A stretch of 64,000 bases of DNA from Devriesea agamarum (lineage in GTDB: Bacteria; Actinomycetota; Actinomycetes; Actinomycetales; Dermabacteraceae), in contig NZ_LN849456.1 of the NCBI RefSeq assembly GCF_900070355.1, positions 558,001 through 622,000 of the forward strand, given 5' to 3'. The position numbers were made by a program, and so were the translations under genes. The notes below the pieces were generated by a model. The model made no database searches and was not told the origin of the DNA. It saw only the letters and a list, made by a program, of their open reading frames with translations. This document shows, piece after piece, positions 57,697 to 64,000 of the stretch (positions are counted from its first letter, which is position 1; every line of letters begins with the position of its first letter).

Positions 57697-58983
57697 CTAA
57701 TAGTGGTCTGGGTATGGTTCTGTCGGCTCGGGCGGGCTCGAGGGGCTGTAGCGGTAGTTTTCTGGCGTCCATGGGTAGTAATTGCCCGCATAGAGCGAGT
57801 CGGGAAATGCCCGCTCGTCCCGATCCCCGCGCCACCTCTTAAGGTCAACCTTCCGATAGTGTTTGTTCGCCTCATAGGGCGGATAAGACGGGTCAAGCTG
57901 GAGCCCGATCCCAAACTCAGGCCAGCCCAAAAGCGCAGACGAACCGCGCGGCCTTAGCTCGCGAATCCCGCCGCTAGATTGCGCGTGCCCGGCGTGGGCT
58001 TCCATGACAAGCGCGGCCCCTTTTGATCGCAGTGAATCAAGTGCTGCAAGCAAGGGAGCCGCGTCGTCGTCAGACTGGATTGCCCTCGGCGTGAGGCGGT
58101 ACAGCGGGCCGATAAACAGCACATCCGGATTATGCTCATCCATCAAGTCATGCAGGGCCGATAGATCACGCTCGGACGTGATGTTCAGTCGGGGAACGCA
58201 TGCTAGCGGAACCAGCTTGCCAACATCCATCCCCTGCTCTTGGGACGTGTTGGCAACCAGCGTACGAGTTGCCCGCCGCCACTGTTTTTCCGAGTTCTCG
58301 GCATCGACGACCAGTATCCGAACAGGCTGAATGCGCTCGAAAGTAAACGGGTTGATGCCCGCCGCTGAGCATACAGCCATCTGGCGCACCAGTGTCGATT
58401 TACCTGCACCTTCGCCACCTGTCAGCACAAGCCGATCACGGCGTTCAAGAATGCCTGGTATCACCCAATCGTAGGCGTCAGTCTCTTGAAGGATGTCCGA
58501 GAGCATGCGCGCCTGAAGGGCCCGAGAGTGTGGGGACCCGATATTTTCCAGGTCAGATTTAGCGATAGCGATAGCGTCGGCCAGATCGGCTTCTAGGGCG
58601 TTTTGTTGAGCCCTGACGGCCATCTGAACCAAACGTCGACGCTTAGCTCCTTCCGCGACCTGTTCGGCCCAGAACCCCACTGACCCGCCAATGGGTGCCG
58701 CGTTCGTCAGGTCGAACAGCTCTGCCGAGTTGAACCCCTTAACTTCCCGCCGCACGACGGCTTCCATTGACACGACATCAGTCGGTTCGCCGTTTTTCCA
58801 TCGGGTATGCAGCAGGTCCCAGATATTACCTAATCGCGTGGCGAGAAAATCATCGGCGCAAATATGCTCACTTGCCCAGCGAATTGCTGAACTGTCAAAC
58901 AAGCATGCGCCAATAATTGCCTTCTCAGCATCAATCGTGTCGGCCGATCCAAGATTAGCGTTAAGAAACTCCGGGCTATCCAC
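57697..58983 (-). CDS. DnaB/RepA-like replicative helicase
   Basis: A 428-residue protein. Residues ~15-120 resemble the DnaB N-terminal domain (DAEKAIIGACLFDSSAIRWA, FLATRLGNIWDLLHTRW). Residues ~185-390 are a RecA-like AAA_25 core with Walker A TGGEGAGKST and Walker B RILVVDAEN plus PDVLFIGPLYRL. It should unwind DNA at the prophage origin. Its start overlaps the end of the iteron-bearing gene by eight bases. Confidence 0.85.
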   Translation of the reverse strand: MDSPEFLNANLGSADTIDAEKAIIGACLFDSSAIRWASEHICADDFLATRLGNIWDLLHTRWKNGEPTDVVSMEAVVRREVKGFNSAELFDLTNAAPIGGSVGFWAEQVAEGAKRRRLVQMAVRAQQNALEADLADAIAIAKSDLENIGSPHSRALQARMLSDILQETDAYDWVIPGILERRDRLVLTGGEGAGKSTLVRQMAVCSAAGINPFTFERIQPVRILVVDAENSEKQWRRATRTLVANTSQEQGMDVGKLVPLACVPRLNITSERDLSALHDLMDEHNPDVLFIGPLYRLTPRAIQSDDDAAPLLAALDSLRSKGAALVMEAHAGHAQSSGGIRELRPRGSSALLGWPEFGIGLQLDPSYPPYEANKHYRKVDLKRWRGDRDERAFPDSLYAGNYYPWTPENYRYSPSSPPEPTEPYPDHY

Positions 58984-59974
58984 GAAGTTCCCATTCTTCT
59001 AATTGCCTACCCGAGGAAGAATGCGCTGCTAGCTTCGGGCCGAAGTTGCCGCGTTCAAACTCTTTGCGCATCCAGACTCGCCACGCCTGAATCCAATCAG
59101 ACTTTTTAGCGTTCTTTGTCTCTGCGCTCTTCCAGTAGTCACAAAATGCTCCGGTGTGCCACTGGATGTTCAGGCCAGGAACTGTTCGTGAGGCCCACTC
59201 TAGCATGGATTCGTTGATCGCAAAATCCTCAGGGATGCGCGTCGCCTCACGCGCACGTGTACGGGTACGCGCGCGCCCGCGCGCACCCTCTCTCTTATTA
59301 TTACTACTAGTTATGTAGAGAGGCGCTTTTTCTTCCGCGTCGACTTCCACCCCTCTTTCCACCCCTCTTTCCGCGCGGAATTGGGGGTGGAATTGGGGGT
59401 GGAATGCTTCAGCCTCATCGAACAAGGAGCTCTGCTCATCCCCACATCGGGGGCTCTGGTCGGCCTTCGGACTCCGCTCCGCGGGGGCATCAGCTTCATC
59501 ATTTTTACTGGTCACAGCTTTTTTTCTCGCCCGATCCTTGGCGCGTTTGCGCTCGATCTGTTCGCCACTCTCGTTCCATTTGAGCCATCCGCAGATGCGA
59601 TAGCCGTCGCCGTCGCGAACGATCAGGCGCGCCTTTTCGAGACGTTCGGCTCTGCTCATCGGGTCGCTTCCGCTGACCTTCCACCCCTCTTTCCACCCCT
59701 CTTTCCGCGCGGAATTGGGGGTGGAATTGGGGGTGGAATTGGGGGTGGAATTGGGGGTGGAACTCGCGCCTGGTGCCGCGCGCTTAGCCGCGACGCCTAG
59801 TCGAGAGGTTAGCTCCGAGTCCGATATCCACCCATCCCGCCCCGGGTAACGTTTCGCATAGGCCAGCATGCGGATGTACATCAGTTCGGCTTCTTCGTCT
59901 AAGCCGATCATCTTTTCGTCATCCATATAAAAGGCATGCAGCGGAACGCAGTCCATGTTTTTTCGGATAGCCAT
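58976..59974 (-). CDS. Replication initiator-like protein containing DNA repeats
   Basis: A 332-residue protein: N-terminal winged-helix-like domain (residues ~1-65, HAFYMDDEKMIGLDEEAELM, then WISDSELTSRLGVA), a long disordered, repeat-coded middle (STPNSTPNS and FHPQFHPQF stretches) and a C-terminal domain like phage DnaD/replisome-organiser proteins (NIQWHTGAFCDYWKSAETKN then WIQAWRVWMRKE). The two repeat blocks inside the gene look like origin iterons, as in the lambda O gene. It pairs with the downstream helicase. Confidence 0.75.
   Translation of the reverse strand: MAIRKNMDCVPLHAFYMDDEKMIGLDEEAELMYIRMLAYAKRYPGRDGWISDSELTSRLGVAAKRAAPGASSTPNSTPNSTPNSTPNSARKEGWKEGWKVSGSDPMSRAERLEKARLIVRDGDGYRICGWLKWNESGEQIERKRAKDRARKKAVTSKNDEADAPAERSPKADQSPRCGDEQSSLFDEAEAFHPQFHPQFRAERGVERGVEVDAEEKAPLYITSSNNKREGARGRARTRTRAREATRIPEDFAINESMLEWASRTVPGLNIQWHTGAFCDYWKSAETKNAKKSDWIQAWRVWMRKEFERGNFGPKLAAHSSSGRQLEEWELRG
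59345..59404. repeat. Iteron/palindrome block A in the initiator-like gene
   Basis: Plus strand: two TTCCACCCCTC-type units, the palindrome TTCCGCGCGGAA, then two GGAATTGGGGGT-type units. All 60 bases recur in block B. On the minus strand it is translated as FHPQFHPQF and ERGVERGVE. Confidence 0.9.
59679..59762. repeat. Iteron/palindrome block B in the initiator-like gene
   Basis: The same architecture as block A with four instead of two GGAATTGGGGGT units (84 bases). On the minus strand it is read in another frame (STPNSTPNS and KEGWKEGWK). The two blocks are ~275 bases apart. This is the best candidate for the prophage replication origin. Confidence 0.9.
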
Positions 59975-60044
59975 AGATTCCCCTCGTAAATAGATTCAAA
60001 ATGAAATGTAAGTAGGCAGAAATAAAGGGTAAACCGCCTCCCCG

Positions 60045-60503
60045 CTATAACGGAAAAACGGGCCGACAATAGTCGTCCAGGATGACATTGGCCCTTAAGT
60101 GTTTATCTGGGATCATGGTATCTACGCCCTCGTGCCATAGCCATGGACCGTTCACGTAGTTGTAGTTATCCTCGTCGAGTATTTTCATGGTGACTAGCTC
60201 ATCAATGCACCCTTTAAAGGTGTCAGACAAGTTCACCGGGTCGTATATTCTGCGCGTGCGTTTCGTAATCCCTACCCAGATGGTCGCGCGACTGCACGAC
60301 TGTAGGTGACGCGCTGCAACCCTCGTGAGCGCGCGCATAGCGTCTTTCACCTTGGTGCGCTTCCACGTCTGTGCGGCGCGGTTGCTTGTAATGGTGAGGT
60401 CTAGCGGAATGGTTAGGGTGAAGGTCTGGGGCGTGAATGGATAGTCGGCATCACGCGGGGTCCATGACGGGTCCGTGTAGTCCCATGTATCGGGACCGTG
60501 CAT
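60045..60503 (-). CDS. RusA-like Holliday-junction resolvase
   Basis: A 152-residue protein. FTLTIPLDLTITSNRAAQTW and VKDAMRALTRVAARHLQSCS precede the acidic run RIYDPVNLSDTFKGCIDELV and ILDEDNYNYVNGP, which has the Asp spacing of RusA-type resolvases. These cut branched DNA made in phage replication. ATG at 60503 follows GGAGGAGG. Confidence 0.65.
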   Translation of the reverse strand: MHGPDTWDYTDPSWTPRDADYPFTPQTFTLTIPLDLTITSNRAAQTWKRTKVKDAMRALTRVAARHLQSCSRATIWVGITKRTRRIYDPVNLSDTFKGCIDELVTMKILDEDNYNYVNGPWLWHEGVDTMIPDKHLRANVILDDYCRPVFPL

Positions 60504-60557
60504 GAAACCTCCTCCATGGGTCTAGATAGGGTCGGGAAGCTGTTTGGTGGGCATGGA

Positions 60558-60594
60558 TAAGCCCCTGCCGCTGGTGGGGTGCAGCAGGGGCTTA
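60558..60594. terminator. Strong intergenic hairpin
   Basis: TAAGCCCCTGC (60558-60568) and GCAGGGGCTTA (60584-60594) form a perfect 11-pair stem with a 15-base loop. No T-run follows on either strand. It fills the 180-base space between two early genes; a tiny frame (MSAD) that starts in the end of the upstream gene stops at once. Confidence 0.5.
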
Positions 60595-60684
60595 CGGGTG
60601 GGGTTCGCGCGAGACGAAGCGGCTAGGCATCACTCTTGTCACCCTGAGGCGATTCCGGGACGGCGTTTTCTATTCAGTCAGCAC

Positions 60685-61302
60685 TCATGGCCTACCTTTC
60701 TCGTACCTGTCTAACTCTATTTGCCAAACATCTTGAAGATGGCTATCCCACATAGAAATGAACTTATTCCAGCGAATCCCGTCAACCTCGAGCCATATCG
60801 ACTCGCCACAGGCACACTTAAACTCAGCCTCGACAAGATCAGGATAATCTCGATCCCAATGCTCCCTGACGCCATCGGTAAGCCGATGCCCACAGCAAGA
60901 TGTATCCACAAGCCCTTGCGTCCTGAGGGTATGGGAATACGGCACCTCAGATAGATCGATCACGACAGAATCAAGGCTATCGGAGCAGGCCGAAACCTGC
61001 CGACTATTACTAAAGTCGCAGTTCAGGTGATCCAGCTTGGCGGACGCTATCCGAATGAATCCCTTATTGAGTGTGTAAGCGTTTAGGTCTGTCGGCGATG
61101 CTTTGGCGATGCGGAGGAGGCGCTTAGCGTTATCCCATGCCAGCGTGACGTATGCGGGATCATTCAGCATCCTCAGTACAGTGCGATTGAGGTAGATGTG
61201 GACGCGAGAACCGCGCTTGTGGCTTGGGAATTGAGTGATCGTCACGACGGGAGACGGGGCTTGGTTGGGTCGATCCGACCTGCTAATCGCTTGAAAGACC
61301 AT
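60685..61302 (-). CDS. Prophage protein, unknown, with Cys/His cluster
   Basis: A 205-residue protein from ATG 61302 (AAAGGAT site). RVHIYLNRTVLRMLNDPAYV and YTLNKGFIRIASAKLDHLNC look like a beta-rich DNA-related fold; VDTSCCGHRLTDG and EFKCACGESIWLEV give a possible zinc ribbon near the C-terminus. A terminator hairpin lies in its leader. I do not recognise the family. Confidence 0.6.
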   Translation of the reverse strand: MVFQAISRSDRPNQAPSPVVTITQFPSHKRGSRVHIYLNRTVLRMLNDPAYVTLAWDNAKRLLRIAKASPTDLNAYTLNKGFIRIASAKLDHLNCDFSNSRQVSACSDSLDSVVIDLSEVPYSHTLRTQGLVDTSCCGHRLTDGVREHWDRDYPDLVEAEFKCACGESIWLEVDGIRWNKFISMWDSHLQDVWQIELDRYEKGRP

Positions 61303-61329
61303 GATTTTATCCTTTCTTGGGCATAAAAA

Positions 61330-61349
61330 AGCCCGGATCATTCCGGGCT
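61330..61349 (-). terminator. Terminator/attenuator ahead of the gene at 61302
   Basis: AGCCCGGA (61330-61337) pairs with TCCGGGCT (61342-61349). On the minus strand six T follow, then ATGCCC. It sits in front of an early gene, so it may attenuate rather than end the transcript. Confidence 0.8.
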
Positions 61350-61378
61350 GTTGAGGTGGGGTTGGTTGACGTTAAGGT

Positions 61379-61621
61379 CTAATGGACTTCTTGCCAATAT
61401 GGTTCTTGTTGGCCACGCTCCCATAGTCTGAGACGACGGGTTCCTCGCCATTCCTGAATTTCTACAAAATCCATCCGATAGCGGTAGTCCGCTTTTTTCA
61501 ATAACACCTTCATGGCTTCCTTGGCCTCATCTAGTCAACCAAAGACGCCTAAAATTTCATCAGTCTCACCCTCGTACGAAGCTGATGCTACAGCTACATA
61601 GGCCACAAATTCATTCTTCAC
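61379..61621 (-). pseudogene. Paralogue of next gene with in-frame TGA
   Basis: GTG at 61621, behind GAAAGGAAAAGAA, reads VKNEFVAYVAVASASYEGET then DEILGVFG, a TGA (61535-61537), and continues LDEAKEAMKVLLKKADYR...FVEIQEWRGTRRLRLWE to a TAG at 61379. The neighbour at 61641 has DEILGVYGSLRAAKYAAR and LEIQEWQGPQLHKTW at the same places, where Ser replaces the stop; TCA to TGA explains it. So one point mutation broke the gene, or the two halves are now separate peptides. Confidence 0.75.
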
Positions 61622-61640
61622 TTCTTTTCCTTTCGTAGCT

Positions 61641-61913
61641 TTACCGGCCGCTTTCTTTTACTTCACTCCATTTCTTTGTGTACGGCGAATAATCCCACGT
61701 CTTGTGAAGCTGAGGACCCTGCCATTCCTGAATTTCTAGGTGCCTATTGCCGTATTCTGTGTAGTAAGGCGCAATGCGGTGGCATTTGCGGCGGACAGCT
61801 CGAGCGGCATACTTTGCCGCCCTTAACGAGCCGTATACACCTAGAATCTCGTCGCTTTCTTCATAATCCTGGACAGGGTCGAGGACCACAAATACGCTAG
61901 GGAATGCGTTCAT
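61641..61913 (-). CDS. Small prophage protein (EILGVxG family)
   Basis: A 90-residue protein from ATG 61913 (GAAAGGA site). FVVLDPVQDYEESDEILGVY and the C-terminal HLEIQEWQGPQLHKTWDYSP mark a small family also present as a broken copy next door. Probably a beta-alpha-beta unit; function unknown. Lies between SSB and replication genes. Confidence 0.65.
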   Translation of the reverse strand: MNAFPSVFVVLDPVQDYEESDEILGVYGSLRAAKYAARAVRRKCHRIAPYYTEYGNRHLEIQEWQGPQLHKTWDYSPYTKKWSEVKESGR

Positions 61914-61936
61914 GATATTTCCTTTCATAGGGTCCT

Positions 61937-62479
61937 TTAAAACGGCAGCTCGTTCGTCCCGCTAGCCCACGGGTTCACCTGTTGCGGTACCGCCTGCGCC
62001 TGGGGTGCGGGCATAGGTGCAGGTGTTGGGGTGTAGGCCTGCTGCTGAGCCGTCCAGTTTTGTGCGGGGGCTGCTTGCTGAGCCCCGAACGGTGCCAAGC
62101 CGCCCTGCTGTCCGCGCTGGACCTTGACCGGCTTAGCTGTGGCGTAACGCAGTGACGGGCCAATCTCATCCACGTCGAGGCTGATAATGGTGCGCTTATT
62201 GCCTTCGTGATCGTCGTAGGACCGCTGCTTCAGTCGACCCTGGACGATTACGCGCATGCCTTTTTCTAGGGACTCGGCCATGTTCTCAGCCGCTCCATGC
62301 CAGAGCGTGCACCGCATGAATAGCGCTTCGCCGTCCTCCCATTGGCCGGTCTGACGATTGAAGGTGCGCGGGGTGGATGCGACCGTGAACAGGGCGTACG
62401 GGGTGCCAGTTTGGGTGAACTTCAGGTCGGGGTTGGCGGTCAGGTTGCCGACCACAGTGATAATGGTGTCTCCGGCCAT
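61937..62479 (-). CDS. ssb: Single-stranded DNA-binding protein
   Basis: A 180-residue SSB. OB-fold text: [20 protein letters not shown], then [40 protein letters not shown] and [21 protein letters not shown] Gln/Pro-rich linker ends in the acidic tip GTNELPF that recruits partner proteins. It follows the annealing-protein gene by three bases. Confidence 0.93.
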   Translation of the reverse strand: MAGDTIITVVGNLTANPDLKFTQTGTPYALFTVASTPRTFNRQTGQWEDGEALFMRCTLWHGAAENMAESLEKGMRVIVQGRLKQRSYDDHEGNKRTIISLDVDEIGPSLRYATAKPVKVQRGQQGGLAPFGAQQAAPAQNWTAQQQAYTPTPAPMPAPQAQAVPQQVNPWASGTNELPF

Positions 62480-62482
62480 GGT

Positions 62483-63343
62483 TTATTGCTCCTTAGGGGC
62501 TGGGGTGAATGAATCTGATATACGCGCGACCTCATCAGCGGTCAGTTCAGAGCGTGAGGCGATATCGCGGCCAAGAATGCTCGAGACGTAGCCAAGTGCT
62601 TCATCTCGTCCGATCAACCCGTTCTCATTGAGAATGGCGAACATTCGCTTAAATGCAGCCTCAGATGGCTGATCACCCACCGGCGCTGACTGACCTGCAT
62701 TGTTGTGTGGCGGCGGCGCTTCCTGATCAGAGGAATCGTCGGGCGTCGGCGTCGTCTTGGGCTTGGTTTTGCGTGAGACCTTGCGAGTAGGGGCACTCGA
62801 GACGACCTCAACCGTTGCTGGAACGTCTACAAAGTCGCCGCCGATCTCATCGGGCGTATACTTCGCAGACCCTAAGACTTCTGGGCAGGCAAGGCGGCAG
62901 CATTCGGATATTGCGCGCGCCCTCAGCATGGAACTGGGGAACTTTTTCCACGTCGCATTTCCGGTAATTCCTGCCGTGCGGGCACGCTCAAGGGTCCAGG
63001 TGACTTTGTGTTCATACCCCGGGTCATCGCGTCGCCAAATGGATGCGGTGGCCGATTGGTCATCTGCCGTTACACGCACCCGGTGCCCCGCCTCGAGGGC
63101 TCTGCGGTGCATCATGGCAGCCGACATGGACGGGCGGCCATTGACGACGTAAATATCAGTAAGGGCCGTGATTGGGGCTTCACTGAGCGCTTGAGCATAT
63201 CCGATGGCGACCAGGATGTTAGCCGGTGCCTGCTGGTATTCGCGAGGAATAATCGACGCGGCAGCTAAGGCCTTACTGTATTCCATCTGCTCACTGAGGT
63301 TCATCGCGTGGGATGAAGACTGATGTGGAACGAGTTCGTTCAT
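62483..63343 (-). CDS. RecT-like single-strand annealing protein
   Basis: A 286-residue protein. EQMEYSKALAAASIIPREYQ, ALSEAPITALTDIYVVNGRP, MSAAMMHRRALEAGHRVRVT and SSMLRARAISECCRLACPEV then KYTPDEIGGDF follow the pattern of the actinophage RecT/ERF-type annealing proteins. The C-terminal third is a linker and a small domain. It works with the nuclease encoded just upstream (four-base overlap) and with SSB. Confidence 0.78.
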   Translation of the reverse strand: MNELVPHQSSSHAMNLSEQMEYSKALAAASIIPREYQQAPANILVAIGYAQALSEAPITALTDIYVVNGRPSMSAAMMHRRALEAGHRVRVTADDQSATASIWRRDDPGYEHKVTWTLERARTAGITGNATWKKFPSSMLRARAISECCRLACPEVLGSAKYTPDEIGGDFVDVPATVEVVSSAPTRKVSRKTKPKTTPTPDDSSDQEAPPPHNNAGQSAPVGDQPSEAAFKRMFAILNENGLIGRDEALGYVSSILGRDIASRSELTADEVARISDSFTPAPKEQ

Positions 63344-64000
63344 GAGGTGATCTCCTTAAGGTTTTTAGGGTTCCATCGGGTGTAAACGGTGCGTGCCGCC
63401 TTGAAAACTCGGTAGGCACGATTAATCTCTCGACGGTTCGCGCATAGCTCGTACAGGCGCGTCCCCTCATCTGTCACGTGCGCGACATACGTGGCCGCTA
63501 CGTTGGGTAGCGGGTGCTCGGTCTCGGGGTCGTCATCGTTGACATAAAACTCTGCCCACGCATAAGCGGCAGTCTGTAAAGCGGTGTCGGCGTAGACGCC
63601 TGAGCTGGTCTTGATGTCAATTTCGATAGGCTGACCGTCGCGAATGCTGGGTATGCTCGCGATGAGGTCGAACCGGCCCACCCACCAATCCCGCCGATTG
63701 GCTACTGACCTCTCGGTTAGAATTGGGGTGACATTCCATTTATCCAGAAAGTTGGCGTACCCAGTGACGTACGGCACAAGTTGATCTGGCACGTCAATTT
63801 CATCGCCATACACCAGGCCTTCCGCGATTTTATGGACTGCGGTTCCGCGTATCGCGGCTTTATCGCGCTTTCTAATCGGCGCTTTGCGCCATTCATCGTA
63901 CAAAGCGTCAGAGTTGACGTTTTCAAGCACCCACATAGGGTCAGGGGTTGCCAGGGTGTCGGAAATCCACTGTGTGGCAGCTTTCGCGGCCTGGTTGGCT
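63340..64000 (-). CDS. PD-(D/E)XK exonuclease, 5' end outside window
   Basis: The frame is open up to the right edge (ANQAAKAATQWISDT precedes the first Met at 63936), so the start lies beyond the window. RGTAVHKIAEGLVYGDEIDV, WWVGRFDLIASIPSI and IEIDIKTSSGVY give the His, Asp and E-x-K motifs of Cas4/RecB-like phage exonucleases. With the RecT-like protein it forms a recombination pair. Confidence 0.8.
   Translation of the reverse strand, partial: ANQAAKAATQWISDTLATPDPMWVLENVNSDALYDEWRKAPIRKRDKAAIRGTAVHKIAEGLVYGDEIDVPDQLVPYVTGYANFLDKWNVTPILTERSVANRRDWWVGRFDLIASIPSIRDGQPIEIDIKTSSGVYADTALQTAAYAWAEFYVNDDDPETEHPLPNVAATYVAHVTDEGTRLYELCANRREINRAYRVFKAARTVYTRWNPKNLKEITS

Noticed and set aside
59679-59762. 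G-rich repeats as CRISPR or as a protein-level repeat
   Set aside because: No spacers, and the two copies are translated in different frames, which argues for a DNA-binding role instead.

Overview
The window is a chromosomal segment of a moderately high-GC actinobacterium. The evidence is a sufS-sufU-nif3 cluster, a DUF3052 gene beside a homodimeric-type pyruvate dehydrogenase aceE, and aceE followed by a small GntR regulator and a type II fatty-acid-synthase cluster (fabD-fabH-acpP-fabF). A DUF3145 gene, found in Actinobacteria, comes next. I cannot name the genus; a FAS-II-using member of the Micrococcales or Actinomycetales type fits best.

Layout. (1) 1-9.5 kb is ordinary chromosome: the end of an alpha/beta-hydrolase-like gene, yaaA, the Fe-S assembly operon, an MFS and an EamA transporter, and a FtsX-type ABC exporter. 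(2) 9.5-18.9 kb is an acquired island. Its core is a tightly coupled operon read on the minus strand: HTH protein, methylase-like protein without NPPY, full N6-adenine methylase, GIY-YIG-like/SF2 helicase, DUF262-DUF1524 (GmrSD-like) protein. The last gene is broken by a stop codon and frameshifts. The edges are scars: a truncated DprA-like gene and a decayed membrane protein on the left, and a broken hydrolase and a frameshifted serine recombinase against a tRNA-Val(UAC) on the right. (3) 18.9-29.2 kb returns to core genome: DUF3052, aceE, gntR, the fab cluster, DUF3145, def and a NUDIX gene. (4) 29.2-32.0 kb is AT-rich, decayed mobile DNA. It includes a degraded copy of an integrase/HTH module whose better copy lies at 32.1-33.3 kb. 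(5) From about 32.0 kb to the right edge is a siphovirus-type HK97-like prophage, cut off by the window. A tRNA 3'-half marks its left attachment site. Integrase and four tandem HTH genes are on the plus strand. A Fic protein, the lysis and tail genes, the head genes, terminase, and the replication/recombination genes follow on the minus strand.

How the parts work together. SufS and SufU make and pass sulfur for Fe-S clusters. AceE makes acetyl-CoA, and FabD, FabH, AcpP and FabF use it (through malonyl-ACP) for fatty acids. In the prophage, transcription of lytic functions runs right to left: recombination (nuclease, RecT-like annealing protein, SSB), replication (iteron-bearing initiator-like gene and DnaB-like helicase), packaging, head, tail and lysis.

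The most interesting signals are these: the five-gene methylase/helicase/DUF262 operon with one methylase lacking its catalytic motif; the tandem array of HTH proteins beside a decayed older copy of the same module at a stacked tRNA attachment site; origin-like DNA repeats that keep their base sequence while being translated in two different reading frames; and a -1 frameshift signal (GGGAAAA) joining the two tail-assembly-chaperone frames. All calls are from reading sequence only; no database search was possible.
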